Under the pieces are notes generated by a model. That model saw nothing but the letters and a program-made list of their open reading frames with translations, ran no database searches and was not told the origin of the DNA. A stretch of DNA of 64,000 bases from Bacteroidota bacterium. GTDB taxonomy: Bacteria > Bacteroidota > Bacteroidia > Flavobacteriales > Flavobacteriaceae. Numbering within the stretch: position 1 is the stretch's first letter; each line of letters begins with the position of its first letter. Made by a program: the position numbers and the translations under genes. The DNA lies in contig JAQCDS010000004.1 of NCBI GenBank assembly GCA_027620655.1, positions 62,001 to 126,000 of the forward strand, read 5' to 3'. Shown here in pieces: positions 7,896-17,411 of the stretch.

Positions 7896-9245
7896 ATGAA
7901 GATTATTATAGCCGGCGCAGGAGAAGTCGGATTTCACTTGGCAAAACTTTTGTCGTATGAGTCTCAAGAAATTACACTAATTGATTTAGACAAAGAACGC
8001 CTTACATATGCAGAAACGCATTTGGATATCAAGGTGGTCAAAGGAGATATTACTTCTATTTCTGTGCTAAAAGAATCCAATATTATCAATGTAGATTTAT
8101 TTGTTTCTGTAACCTCATCTCAAACGTCCAATATAACTTCTTGTGTATTGGCCAAACAACTGGGTGCAAAACGTACTATTGCACGTATTTCAAATACAGA
8201 ATTTATTGATTACAAAGACGAAATTGGTTTTGAAACACTAGGAATAGATGAACTTATTTCTCCTGAATCTTTGGCGGCTTCAGAAATTGAATTGCTTTTG
8301 AGTCAGTCTGTTTTCAATGACACCTACGAATTTGAGGATGGGGCATTAACAATGTTGGGGTTAACACTTTCAGCAGATGCAAAAATTATTAATAAGTCTG
8401 TAAAATTAGCAGCACAACTACTTTCTGATATACATTTTATTCCAATAGCAATACAACGATTTGGGTCACATGTCACCATAATTCCAAGAGGTGACACCAT
8501 CTTTAATGAGGGTGACCGAGTGGTGTTTATTACTTCAAAAGATGGTGATGAGGAATTATGTAGACTTATTGGAAAGCGAAAAAAACAAATTAAGGATGTT
8601 ATGATTCTTGGGGGTGGACAAATTGGTTCGATGACCGCTAATGAATTAGCAAAAAGTAATTTTAATGTAAAAGTTGTTGAAAAATCTAAAGATCGTGCTA
8701 TTGAATTGGCCGATCAACTTTCAGATGCCCTTGTAATTAATGGAGATGGAAGAAATGTTGATGTTTTAGATGAAGAAAATTTTAGTAATATGGATGCCTT
8801 TATTTCTGTTACTGGAAATTCTGAAACGAATATCATGTCTTGTTTAGTAGCCAAATCAAAAGGGGTGAAAAAGACTATAGCACTTGTAGAAAACATGGAC
8901 TATTTTGCCTTATCTCATTCCATTGGAGTAGACACACTAATAAATAAAAAATTATTGGCTGCCAATAGTATATTTAGGTATGTTCGTAAGGGCGATGTTG
9001 TGGCAATGACCAAACTTACAAACATGGAGGCAGAACTGTTAGAATTTATCGTAAAACCAACATCAAAAATTTGTCATCAATACATCAAAGAAATTGATTT
9101 TCCAAGAGCGGCCATTATTGGTGGTGTCATTAGAAACGAAGAAGGAAATATTGCCTTGGGAGATTTTAAAATTGAACCTGGTGACCGTGTGGTTGTTTGT
9201 TGTCTTCCAAAAGCTATCAAAAAAGTAGAAAGCCTTTTCTTCTAA
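7896..9245 (+). CDS. trkA: Trk potassium uptake regulatory protein TrkA
   Basis: Cytoplasmic gating ring subunit of the Trk potassium transporter. The 449 aa contain two RCK units in tandem: N-terminal Rossmann domains starting MKIIIAGAGEVGFHLAKLL and near residue 232 VMILGGGQIGSMTANELA, each with a GxGxxG nucleotide-binding loop, and each followed by a TrkA_C domain (for example EGDRVVFIT and EPGDRVVVCC). It is followed after 9 bp by trkH, so the two form an operon. Confidence 0.96.
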   Translation: MKIIIAGAGEVGFHLAKLLSYESQEITLIDLDKERLTYAETHLDIKVVKGDITSISVLKESNIINVDLFVSVTSSQTSNITSCVLAKQLGAKRTIARISNTEFIDYKDEIGFETLGIDELISPESLAASEIELLLSQSVFNDTYEFEDGALTMLGLTLSADAKIINKSVKLAAQLLSDIHFIPIAIQRFGSHVTIIPRGDTIFNEGDRVVFITSKDGDEELCRLIGKRKKQIKDVMILGGGQIGSMTANELAKSNFNVKVVEKSKDRAIELADQLSDALVINGDGRNVDVLDEENFSNMDAFISVTGNSETNIMSCLVAKSKGVKKTIALVENMDYFALSHSIGVDTLINKKLLAANSIFRYVRKGDVVAMTKLTNMEAELLEFIVKPTSKICHQYIKEIDFPRAAIIGGVIRNEEGNIALGDFKIEPGDRVVVCCLPKAIKKVESLFF

Positions 9246-9254
9246 GCAGTTAAC

Positions 9255-10751
9255 ATGAAACAAGATAATAAAATAATCTTTCATTTTTTTGGTCTTTTAT
9301 TGATGTTTAATGGTGGTTTTATGCTTTTGGCATCCCTATTGAGTTTAGTTTATAAAGATGGGGTTACTAACCCTATACTTATTTCCGGAATTTCAACTTT
9401 GCTTATTGGATTTTTATTGATGATTTCAACAAAAAATCATTCACAAGAAATGAGTAAACGTCAAGGTTATATTGTTGTTGCTTTTGGTTGGATTGTGATG
9501 GCATTATCTGGAACATTACCCTATATTTTGTCGGGAACAATCACAAACTTCACAAATGCTTTTTTTGAAACCATTTCGGGCTATACCACAACAGGTTCTA
9601 CCATTCTCAATGATATAGAAATTTTGCCAGAAGGTATTTTGTTTTGGCGAAGTCTAACGCATTGGATTGGTGGTATGGGGATTATTGTTTTAGCCATTGC
9701 CATATTACCTTTGCTAGGGATTGGTGGTATGCAGCTTTTTGCAGCAGAAGCACCGGGCCCAGGTACAGACAAACTTCACCCAAGAATTACTGATACAGCA
9801 AAGCGATTATGGCTTATTTATTTTGGTTATACCGCTGCTGAAACATTGTTTTTAAAATTGGCTGGAATGTCCTTTTTTGATGCACTAAATCATTCTATGA
9901 GTACACTTTCTACAGGAGGTTTTTCAACAAAAAACGCAAGTTTAGCACACTGGAATGATACTCCTTTGATTCAATATATTGTAGTACTTTTTATGTTTTT
10001 GGCGGGTACAAATTTTGTATTAAGCTATTTTGGATTCAAAGCCAATTTCTCAAGAATATTTAAAGATGAAGAATTTAAGTTATATGCAAAATTTATACTT
10101 GTTTTTACAATAATCACAGCAACAATAATTTATTATAATTCTGTGTTTTCTTCTGCATCTTCGTTCAATCACCCATTGATTTTTGGAGAAATAGAAGCAA
10201 CCATCCGACATGCCCTTTTTCAGGTTGTTGCTATTGTAACAACCACAGGTTTTGTAACCGCCGATTTTATGGTTTGGCCATCTTTTTTAGTAGTATTTTT
10301 CTTTGGTTTGATGTTTTTAGGGGGGTCATCTGGTAGTACATCTGGAGGGGTAAAAGTAGTACGTCATTTAGTTCTTATTCGCAATGGATTTTTAGAATTT
10401 AAAAGATCAATTCATCCCAACGCTGTGCTTCCTGTTCGATACAATTCAAAAACAATTTCTGGAGACATCGTTTTTAATGTATTAGGTTTTTTTATGCTTT
10501 ACATGCTGTCTTTTATAGTTGGTGCACTTGGTTTTGCCTTTGTTGGTCTAGATTTTGAATCCGCTATTGGCGTTGCAGCCTCAAGTTTAGGAAATGTTGG
10601 CCCAGCTCTTGGTGAATTTGGTCCAGCTCATAACTTTTACGATATGCCCCAAATAGGGAAGTGGTGGGCAGCTTTCCTTATGCTTATAGGACGATTAGAA
10701 CTCTTTACTGTATTAATCTTATTAACTCCATTTTTCTGGAGAAAATCCTAA
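9255..10751 (+). CDS. trkH: Trk/Ktr-type potassium channel subunit TrkH
   Basis: The membrane pore of the Trk potassium uptake system, 498 aa and strongly hydrophobic. The four pore-loop selectivity segments are visible: SGYTTTGSTI, MSTLSTGGFSTKNA, IVTTTGFVTADF and SSLGNVGPALGEFGP. The segment GGSSGSTSGGVKVVRH corresponds to the conserved intramembrane loop before the last helices. It is expressed with trkA upstream and ends 4 bp from a convergent aminotransferase gene. Confidence 0.95.
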   Translation: MKQDNKIIFHFFGLLLMFNGGFMLLASLLSLVYKDGVTNPILISGISTLLIGFLLMISTKNHSQEMSKRQGYIVVAFGWIVMALSGTLPYILSGTITNFTNAFFETISGYTTTGSTILNDIEILPEGILFWRSLTHWIGGMGIIVLAIAILPLLGIGGMQLFAAEAPGPGTDKLHPRITDTAKRLWLIYFGYTAAETLFLKLAGMSFFDALNHSMSTLSTGGFSTKNASLAHWNDTPLIQYIVVLFMFLAGTNFVLSYFGFKANFSRIFKDEEFKLYAKFILVFTIITATIIYYNSVFSSASSFNHPLIFGEIEATIRHALFQVVAIVTTTGFVTADFMVWPSFLVVFFFGLMFLGGSSGSTSGGVKVVRHLVLIRNGFLEFKRSIHPNAVLPVRYNSKTISGDIVFNVLGFFMLYMLSFIVGALGFAFVGLDFESAIGVAASSLGNVGPALGEFGPAHNFYDMPQIGKWWAAFLMLIGRLELFTVLILLTPFFWRKS

Positions 10752-10755
10752 AAAT

Positions 10756-11946
10756 TTAATTTGATAACGCATTTTTTATGCGTTGAATAGCTTCAATAAT
10801 TTGCTCCTGAGATGCAGCGTAAGATATTCTTATACAATTTGGATTGCCAAAAGCTTCGCCTGTTACAGTTGCCACAAGCGCTTCTTCCAAAAGGTAAAGT
10901 GACAATTCTGTGGCATTGTTTATTTGTTTGCCTTTAAATGTTTTTCCAAACAATGCTGATACATCAGGAAATACATAAAAAGCACCTTCTGGAGTATTGC
11001 ATGAAAAACCATCAATATCACCCAAAAGTTTTAAAATTAGATCACGACGAACTTTGAACTCATCAATCATATATTGTACTTTGGATGGCGATGCTTCCAA
11101 AGCTGTAATTACAGCACGCTGAGCAATACAGTTAGCTCCACTTGTAATTTGACCTTGCATTTTATTACAAGCTCTTGCAATTTTTTCTGGAGCGCCTAAA
11201 AATCCAATTCTCCACCCGGTCATTGCAAAGGCTTTGGACACCCCATTTACAGTAATTGTCCTGTCATACATGTCTTCAAACTCAGCCATACTAGCATGTC
11301 CATTTCCAAAATTAATATGCTCGTAAATTTCATCTGAAACTACATAAATTTGAGGATGTTTTTGAAGGACATCGGCAAGTGCTCTTAACTCTTCTCTGCT
11401 ATAAACAGATCCACTTGGATTACATGGCGAACTGAACCAAATCATTTTTGTTTTGGGTGTAATGGCGTTTTCAAGTTGTGCTGGTGTCATCTTGAAGTCT
11501 GTATCTATTGATGTTTTTACTTCTACTGGAGTTCCTTCAGAAAGCTTTACAATATCAGAATAACTTACCCAATATGGACATGGTAGAATGACCTCATCCC
11601 CTTTATTAAGCAACACTAAAGCGACATTTGCTAAGCATTGTTTTGCACCTGTTGATACAACAATTTGACTCGGAGTATAGGTTAAATTATTATCACGTTT
11701 GAATTTTGTAATAATAGCTTGTTTAAGCTCAGCATAGCCATCTACTGGTGTGTATGAATTGTAATTATCATCAATGGCTTGTTTTGCAGCAGATTTAATA
11801 AAATCTGGTGTGTTGAAGTCTGGCTCTCCCAAACTTAGCCCTATAATATCTTTACCTTCTGCTCTTAGTTCACGTGCTTTGGCTGCCATGGCAAGAGTTG
11901 CTGAGGTAGCCATATTTAAAATTCTTTCTGAAAGTAATTGGTTCAT
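10756..11946 (-). CDS. Aspartate-type aminotransferase (class I PLP)
   Basis: A fold-type I PLP enzyme of 396 aa in the Thermus/Rhizobium aspartate aminotransferase group. Seen: LSLGEPDFNTPDFI, STGAKQCLANVAL, FSSPCNPSGSVYSREEL, VVSDEIYEHINF and the PLP-lysine region TVNGVSKAFAMTGWRIGF, with arginine in ISYAAS at the C-terminus. The likely reaction is aspartate plus 2-oxoglutarate to oxaloacetate plus glutamate, but related members act on other amino acids. A second class I aminotransferase lies at 54757-55953. It is preceded by a desaturase on the same strand (10-bp gap). Confidence 0.88.
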   Translation of the reverse strand: MNQLLSERILNMATSATLAMAAKARELRAEGKDIIGLSLGEPDFNTPDFIKSAAKQAIDDNYNSYTPVDGYAELKQAIITKFKRDNNLTYTPSQIVVSTGAKQCLANVALVLLNKGDEVILPCPYWVSYSDIVKLSEGTPVEVKTSIDTDFKMTPAQLENAITPKTKMIWFSSPCNPSGSVYSREELRALADVLQKHPQIYVVSDEIYEHINFGNGHASMAEFEDMYDRTITVNGVSKAFAMTGWRIGFLGAPEKIARACNKMQGQITSGANCIAQRAVITALEASPSKVQYMIDEFKVRRDLILKLLGDIDGFSCNTPEGAFYVFPDVSALFGKTFKGKQINNATELSLYLLEEALVATVTGEAFGNPNCIRISYAASQEQIIEAIQRIKNALSN

Positions 11947-11956
11947 TTAAAGTAAT

Positions 11957-13060
11957 TTATGCTTGTAATTTTGGTTTCATGCCCATCAGTCTTAAATAAC
12001 TGAAATGAGCGATTATTGCTTTTCTTGTAGTTTTATATTCGTTGTAGGGCAAATTAAATTCTTTTGCTGTTTTTTTAACAATTTCTGCAATTTTACCATA
12101 ATGGATATGCGAAATATTTGGAAAAATGTGATGCTCTACTTGATGGTTTAAGCCTCCTGTAAACCAATTGATTAATTTATTTTTTGGAGAAAAATTAACG
12201 GTTGTTTTTAGTTGATGAATAGCCCATGTATTTTTTAGACTTCCATCTTTTTCAGGAATAGGCATTTCTGCTTCTTCCATAACGTGTGCCAATTGAAATA
12301 CAACACTAAGAATTAGCCCAGCTGTGTAGTGCATCACAAAAAAACCAATTAAAATTTTCCACCATGAAAGGTCTAAAATCAGCATAGGTAAAATTATCCA
12401 CATGGTAAGGTATATGATTTTTGACAACACTAGTGTACTCCAATTAACAAACGGGTTTGGTAATTTCCCGTATGCTAGTTTTCGTTTCATATAGCGTTTC
12501 ATTTGTAAAAAATCAGTTGTAATTGCCCAATTGATCGTAAGAAGCCCATACAAAAGTACAGAGTAATAGTGTTGAAACTTATGATACCATTTCCATTCGG
12601 CGTGTTTTGTAAATCTAAGGATACGACCAGCGTCCAAATCTTCATCATGACCATGAACATTGGTATACGTATGATGAAGAACATTGTGTTGTACTTTCCA
12701 ATTGTATACATTTCCTGCAAGGATATAAATACTACTTCCCATAAGGTCGTTAATCCAAGTTTTGTTTGAAAAAGCACCATGGTTTCCGTCGTGCATCACA
12801 TTCATTCCAACACCTGCCATTCCAATACCCATAAACACTGTAAATAAAATTTGCAACCATCCTGGCATTTCAATAGTAAGGATAAGAAAATAGGGAACTA
12901 AAAAAATACAAAACATTACAATTGTCTTTATCCACAATTGCCAATTTCCTGTACGTCTTATATTATTTTCCTTAAAATAGTTGTTAACTCTTGAGTTTAG
13001 TGTTCTAAAAAAATTTGCGGGGTCTTTTCTAGAGAATTTTAAAGTAGTATTGTTCATCAT
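11957..13060 (-). CDS. Membrane fatty acid desaturase (front-end type)
   Basis: A diiron membrane desaturase of 367 aa. The three histidine boxes are complete: HDGNHG, HNVLHH and QVEHH. The glutamine in the third box is typical of acyl desaturases of the front-end (delta-5/delta-6-like) group, though no cytochrome b5 domain is fused. Hydrophobic stretches lie before box 1 and between boxes 2 and 3. The first two codons are both ATG. It has its own promoter and could introduce a double bond into membrane acyl chains; the position of the bond cannot be told. Confidence 0.88.
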   Translation of the reverse strand: MMNNTTLKFSRKDPANFFRTLNSRVNNYFKENNIRRTGNWQLWIKTIVMFCIFLVPYFLILTIEMPGWLQILFTVFMGIGMAGVGMNVMHDGNHGAFSNKTWINDLMGSSIYILAGNVYNWKVQHNVLHHTYTNVHGHDEDLDAGRILRFTKHAEWKWYHKFQHYYSVLLYGLLTINWAITTDFLQMKRYMKRKLAYGKLPNPFVNWSTLVLSKIIYLTMWIILPMLILDLSWWKILIGFFVMHYTAGLILSVVFQLAHVMEEAEMPIPEKDGSLKNTWAIHQLKTTVNFSPKNKLINWFTGGLNHQVEHHIFPNISHIHYGKIAEIVKKTAKEFNLPYNEYKTTRKAIIAHFSYLRLMGMKPKLQA

Positions 13061-13080
13061 AGAAGATTTAAATATTAGTT

Positions 13081-13088
13081 CAAATATA
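13081..13088 (-). promoter_or_regulatory. Promoter -7 element of the desaturase gene
   Basis: TATATTTG on the minus strand, 20 bp before the desaturase start, with TTTTG 16 bp further upstream as a possible -33 contact. Confidence 0.55.
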
Positions 13089-13142
13089 ATTAATAATTCA
13101 ATTTCAAAAGATGACTTTCAATCTTTATTATAGATTTATAAC

Positions 13143-13150
13143 TATTTTTG
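13143..13150 (+). promoter_or_regulatory. Promoter -7 element of rsmG
   Basis: TATTTTTG fits TAnnTTTG and lies 17 bp before the ATG at 13168 but inside the longer ORF that begins at 13111. It supports the internal start for rsmG. Confidence 0.5.
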
Positions 13151-13167
13151 CTCAAATTTATTTTTTT

Positions 13168-13788
13168 ATGGATGTAATTCTAAAATATTTCCCCGAATTA
13201 TCGGATGTTCAAAAACAACAATTTGATGCATTACAGGGGTTGTATGAGGATTGGAATTCCAAAATTAATGTCATTTCACGCAAAGATATACAGTCTTTAT
13301 ATCTAAAGCATATTTTACATTCATTGGCTATTGCAAAAGTCATTAAGTTTCATCCCAATGCAAAGATTTTGGATGTTGGAACAGGAGGAGGTTTTCCAGG
13401 AATACCTCTAGCAATTCTATTTCCAAAAACCAGATTTCATTTGGTTGATAGTATTCAAAAAAAAGTAAAAGTTGTTGCAGCAGTATCACAAGCGATTCAA
13501 CTAAAAAATATAACCTACGAACACACAAGAGCTGAAGCTGTTCAAGGGCATTTCGACTTTGTTGTAAGTCGTGCTGTTACTACGATGCCCAGTTTTGTAA
13601 AATGGGTAAAAAATAAAATCAAAAAAGAACATTTGCACCCACTATCAAACGGGATTTTGTATCTTAAAGGAGGCGATCTAAAAGAAGAATTGTCCTCCTT
13701 TAATAAAACTTCGATTTATAATATTCATGATTTTTTTGAAGAAGATTTTTTTGAAACCAAAAAGGTGGTTCATTTGCCTTTAAAGTAA
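13168..13788 (+). CDS. rsmG: 16S rRNA (guanine-N7) methyltransferase RsmG
   Basis: RsmG (GidB) methylates N7 of G527 in 16S rRNA. The SAM fold shows ILDVGTGGGFPGIPLAILFP (motif I) and FHLVDSIQKKVKVV, with VVSRAVTTMPSFVKW as the family acidic-loop region. The ORF track starts at 13111, but the extra 19 residues are hydrophobic and unlike the family. Methionine 20 (MDVILKYFPELSDVQKQQF) matches the usual N-terminus, and a promoter element lies between the two ATGs. I therefore set the start at 13168, giving 206 aa. Confidence 0.93.
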   Translation: MDVILKYFPELSDVQKQQFDALQGLYEDWNSKINVISRKDIQSLYLKHILHSLAIAKVIKFHPNAKILDVGTGGGFPGIPLAILFPKTRFHLVDSIQKKVKVVAAVSQAIQLKNITYEHTRAEAVQGHFDFVVSRAVTTMPSFVKWVKNKIKKEHLHPLSNGILYLKGGDLKEELSSFNKTSIYNIHDFFEEDFFETKKVVHLPLK

Positions 13789-13791
13789 ACT

Positions 13792-15567
13792 TTAAAATGC
13801 TGTCGTAAAATTAACAGTAACTCCGGTATTCTGGCTTACTGGCCTGCAAATTCCACCAACACAAAGTAGCCCACCACGTTGTCTACCATAATTAACAGCA
13901 AAGCGAGAAGCACCTTTTGTGTAACTTCCACCTATATTAAAAAAATGAATTTTAGTGTCTTGTTCTATTTTGCTCTCTTCGTAATTATAGGAATCATTAA
14001 TATAAATTCCAAAATTAGAATTGAAAAAATATTCTACAGTTCCACCCATCCAATTTCTTGCATCATCGTTGGTAGAAAGATGTTGAAGTTCCAAACGTAA
14101 CGATTTACCTTTCCCAAATTTATAAGTTCCATCTACAACACCAATCCATGAACGTACAGAACTGTTATCCGCTTTCGATTCTAAAACACTTTTGTTGTAG
14201 TAAAGATTGATAAATGTAAAAATTGATTTTAATTGCTTGCTCCATTTTTTACGAACTTCAAGGTTTAAATCTGAATATAGTTTGTTTTTAAAATTGATAA
14301 ATTCTGTTTCATAAGTCAAATTATCACTTAAAAAATATGGGATTCCTGTTGGATCAGAATAATCACTGGCCAAGTTTGCCCAATAAGACATATTAATATT
14401 CGCTTTTGTACCATATTTTCCGCCCAATAAACTTCCTTTTTTCATATTAAAAAAAACATCTATAAACTGCCCAATTTCGCCAGCTTTGATGAATGGATAT
14501 TCATAATTTTCAATAAATAACCCTGGTTGAGATTGGTATAAATAAATATTTGCTAACGTGTAATCATGTTGTTTTGAAAGTGCAGGTAAATAATTTATAC
14601 TCAATTGGTTAGTTGGATTATTATTTGCATTAGCTTGAATGCGTTCAGAAAACCAACGCATATTTTCTAAGCGTCTAAAATTGTAACTTACTCCAAATCC
14701 TTTTTGACTATAGCCGGCTGTCCAGCTAAGGGCATTACCCTTAAATGTTTCATTTTCTGAAAATGTTATAATATTTGGTATGATGTTATTGAGTCTCAAA
14801 TCTTTACTTTTTTCTATATACTCAACATTGGTATAGAAATTTTGATGTGTATAATCTAGACGCGCTGAAAAAGCATTGACAAGCACAGGAATATCATTTA
14901 TTATTGATTCATCAGATTTTAAATAGGATTCATTTTTCCCAACATAACTAAGCCCTAATACTAGACTACTTGAAGACAAAATATTAAAGGTACTAGAGAC
15001 ATCTATTTCTGTATCAACACCAAAAATATCTCCATCAGAAACCTCAAAACCTTTTCGTTGCTTTCCAAATAAAGTTGTAATTTTAATGGAATTTGAGGGG
15101 TAATATATGAGTCGTGCGCCACGTAAAGCAGTATTGATTCCCAATGCACGATCTTCCCACGCTCTCAAAATCAATCCGCTACCAAATTGTTCATAAAAAT
15201 AGCCGAGAGTTATGTCGATTTTTTTTGTAGCAAATCTCAAATAGTAGGTTGCTAAGCCAAAATCTTTGTTATACAATTTACTATTGTTGAGTAGATTTTC
15301 GGGAGCATAACTTTCAAGTTGTGCTCCTACAGAAAATTGATTTGAAACTGAATAATCTAATCTCAAAAAATTTGTAGAACGAAGATGTTCTTCTTCTTCA
15401 AAGTCTCCAAATTTTGAATCATTCAAGTACCACTGAGAATTTGATTCATAACTAGCTGTAAAGCTGTTCTTAAAGTCTTGAAAAAATGTATTCGTATTGG
15501 TTTTGTTTTGAGAGAACACAAAAAATGCAAGCATTGAACAACAAAGTAGAAGCGATTTTTTTATCAT
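13792..15567 (-). CDS. DUF6029-like outer membrane beta-barrel protein
   Basis: A 591-aa protein with a signal peptide (MIKKSLLLCCSMLAFFVFSQ) and long runs of alternating beta strands ending in GVTVNFTTAF, as in outer membrane barrels. FYEQFGSGLILRAWEDRALGINTALRGARLIYYP resembles the DUF6029 family of Bacteroidota. A pair of cysteines, LLCVGGIC, lies near the C-terminus and could form a disulfide. It follows a TlpA-like thioredoxin by 38 bp, in the same direction. The biochemical role is unknown. Confidence 0.7.
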   Translation of the reverse strand: MIKKSLLLCCSMLAFFVFSQNKTNTNTFFQDFKNSFTASYESNSQWYLNDSKFGDFEEEEHLRSTNFLRLDYSVSNQFSVGAQLESYAPENLLNNSKLYNKDFGLATYYLRFATKKIDITLGYFYEQFGSGLILRAWEDRALGINTALRGARLIYYPSNSIKITTLFGKQRKGFEVSDGDIFGVDTEIDVSSTFNILSSSSLVLGLSYVGKNESYLKSDESIINDIPVLVNAFSARLDYTHQNFYTNVEYIEKSKDLRLNNIIPNIITFSENETFKGNALSWTAGYSQKGFGVSYNFRRLENMRWFSERIQANANNNPTNQLSINYLPALSKQHDYTLANIYLYQSQPGLFIENYEYPFIKAGEIGQFIDVFFNMKKGSLLGGKYGTKANINMSYWANLASDYSDPTGIPYFLSDNLTYETEFINFKNKLYSDLNLEVRKKWSKQLKSIFTFINLYYNKSVLESKADNSSVRSWIGVVDGTYKFGKGKSLRLELQHLSTNDDARNWMGGTVEYFFNSNFGIYINDSYNYEESKIEQDTKIHFFNIGGSYTKGASRFAVNYGRQRGGLLCVGGICRPVSQNTGVTVNFTTAF

Positions 15568-15605
15568 TTTTTTGTTTAATATAAATTAAAATAAATTAAA
15601 CTATT

Positions 15606-16091
15606 TTATTGACTAAACTTTAAAATCTGTTCGTAAAGTTCATCTTCATAGCCAGGAGTGTAGCCTGTGTGTTTGTACACCATAAGACCATTTTTTACAA
15701 TAACTGTAAAAGGTACGGTACTAACTCCAAAAGCCCTTTTTAGTTCGCTGTTTTCATCCAATAGAATTTCAAATTCCCAATCTTTTCCATCAACCATTGG
15801 TTTGATGCGCTTTGAAGTTCTTGAATCATCGATAGAGATTGCAAAGTACTTTATATCTGTTTCACTAACCCAATCTTCATAAACTTCAGCTACTGCATCT
15901 AGTTCATTTTTACACGGCACACACCATGTTGCCCAAAGCGAAATGATCATAAGCTGGTTATTTGAAGCAATTTCATCTGTGCTGATCAATTGTCCGTTAA
16001 GAGTCTGCAATTCTACAGTTGGTAATGGACTTTGTGCTTGTGTTAGAAGGCCTAAAAAAAACAGCACTAATAGATATTTTTTTTTGTTCAT
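15606..16091 (-). CDS. TlpA-family periplasmic thiol-disulfide oxidoreductase
   Basis: A 161-aa thioredoxin-fold protein with a signal peptide (MNKKKYLLVLFFLGLLTQAQ), hence exported. The active site WATWCVPCKNE is a CxxC motif, and the cis-proline loop appears as STVPFTVI. Such proteins reduce or oxidise disulfides in exported proteins. It is divergent from an Omp28 gene and directly upstream of a barrel gene with a C-terminal cysteine pair, which may be its substrate (inference). Confidence 0.9.
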   Translation of the reverse strand: MNKKKYLLVLFFLGLLTQAQSPLPTVELQTLNGQLISTDEIASNNQLMIISLWATWCVPCKNELDAVAEVYEDWVSETDIKYFAISIDDSRTSKRIKPMVDGKDWEFEILLDENSELKRAFGVSTVPFTVIVKNGLMVYKHTGYTPGYEDELYEQILKFSQ

Positions 16092-16225
16092 TAATATTAG
16101 TTTAATAATATACTTTAAATTTACAAATAATTTAATAAATTCCGTAAATACTTAATACTTTAATAATTTAATTAAATAACAATTAATAAATCAATTGTAA
16201 AACACAATTAAAAAAAGATATTTTT
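16092..16225. promoter_or_regulatory. Very AT-rich divergent intergenic region between tlpA-like gene and omp28
   Basis: By my count only about 14 of 134 bases are G or C. It must carry the promoters of both divergent genes. No exact TAnnTTTG was found. A short inverted repeat AATTGT-aaaac-ACAATT lies near 16191, and TACTTTAA occurs twice. Confidence 0.35.
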
Positions 16226-17344
16226 ATGAAAAATGTATTTAAGATTCAATCAATATTATGCTTCTTTTTAGTTTTATCATGTTCTAGTAATGAGGAAGCT
16301 GCATCTGAAAATCAAAACATTCCCGACAATTCAGTAACTTCAATCAACCTTACCTTTAATAAAGATTCTTATTACGTTGGTGAGTACGGATTTTATGTTG
16401 TAAGAGATAATCAAAATAATGTAATAACAGATGATGCCTCTGTTACAGTTAATAATGTTGCTTTGACCGTAAATCCCTATAATTTTGAAAATCCTGGCAG
16501 CTACACATTTGTTGCTACCTACGAAAACGTGACTTCTAACAGTGTGACTTTTGAAGTAGAAAGTGCATCTGAATATAGTGATACCTCAAGTTTTTCATCC
16601 TCTGGTGCTCCTGCTACATTTACTAAAAAGGTTCTTTTGGAAGATTTTACAGGTACATGGTGTCCAAATTGTCCTCCAGCAGCAGCGGCTGTAGAGAGTG
16701 CTGTTGATGGAAATCCTAATATTTTTGGTGTAGGATATCATGACGGCGATCCAATGCAAATCGAAGAAACAATGTTTTGGACCAATTATTATCATGTAAC
16801 AGCTTTTCCAACAGTATATGTTAATGGTCCAGATACTCGTTGGAATTTTCCAAATATGGCTCAAGTAAACTCAGAACTTGCTGAAGAGGCAATAGTTGGA
16901 TTGGCTTTAGAAGGTCAAATTATTGGCGGCAAGCTAGATTTAGAAGTTAATGTTGGTTTTAAAACATCACCAAACGAAGAAGTAAAGCTTATGATTTATT
17001 TAATTGAAGCTACACAAACCTCTGATTCACCTCAAGCAGGTTCTTCACAGGGTGTTAATTATGTTCATAACGATGTATTATTAGAAGTTTATACGGATAA
17101 GTTAGGGGATGTAATTCCATCGAACAATACTAATGCTGGCGGTGTTTATACACGTACTATTACTGGACTAGATCTCCCGTCTAGTGTTATTGACGTTAAT
17201 AATTTGAAGCTCGTAGCTTTTGTGCGAAACACTTACACAAAAACTTTTGTAGACTATTTTAATACAACTTGGGAAAATTCTCCACATTATGATATTTATA
17301 ATGTACAAGAAGTACACCTTGGTGAGTCTGTTGCTTTTGATTAA
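16226..17344 (+). CDS. Omp28-related outer membrane lipoprotein with Ig-like and thioredoxin-like domains
   Basis: A 372-aa lipoprotein: the signal ends in VLSCSS (lipobox LSC). Residues about 35-110 form an Ig-like beta domain (ITLTFNKDSYYVGEYGFY-like strands and NPGSYTFVATYENVTS). From about residue 130 comes an Omp28 domain with a redox motif, LLEDFTGTWCPNCPPAAAAVE, and AFPTVYVNG as the cis-proline region. The C-terminal part is a beta domain. Omp28 is an outer membrane protein described in Porphyromonas. It is divergent from a TlpA-like gene, suggesting a shared thiol-redox role. Confidence 0.85.
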   Translation: MKNVFKIQSILCFFLVLSCSSNEEAASENQNIPDNSVTSINLTFNKDSYYVGEYGFYVVRDNQNNVITDDASVTVNNVALTVNPYNFENPGSYTFVATYENVTSNSVTFEVESASEYSDTSSFSSSGAPATFTKKVLLEDFTGTWCPNCPPAAAAVESAVDGNPNIFGVGYHDGDPMQIEETMFWTNYYHVTAFPTVYVNGPDTRWNFPNMAQVNSELAEEAIVGLALEGQIIGGKLDLEVNVGFKTSPNEEVKLMIYLIEATQTSDSPQAGSSQGVNYVHNDVLLEVYTDKLGDVIPSNNTNAGGVYTRTITGLDLPSSVIDVNNLKLVAFVRNTYTKTFVDYFNTTWENSPHYDIYNVQEVHLGESVAFD

Positions 17345-17363
17345 TTCGTTTAAATTTATAAAT

Positions 17364-17396
17364 AAAAAAAACCACTCTTTTGGAGTGGCTTTTTTA
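17364..17396. terminator. Bidirectional terminator between omp28 and pruA
   Basis: Stem CCACTC / GAGTGG with a 5-nt loop, flanked by an A-run on the left and a T-run on the right, so it can end both the plus-strand omp28 gene and the minus-strand pruA gene. Confidence 0.85.
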
Positions 17397-17411
17397 ATTT
17401 GATATATCATT

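Noticed and set aside
13111-13167. N-terminal extension of rsmG in the ORF track
   Set aside because: The 19 extra residues do not resemble the family, and a TAnnTTTG promoter box lies inside them; the ATG at 13168 matches homologs.
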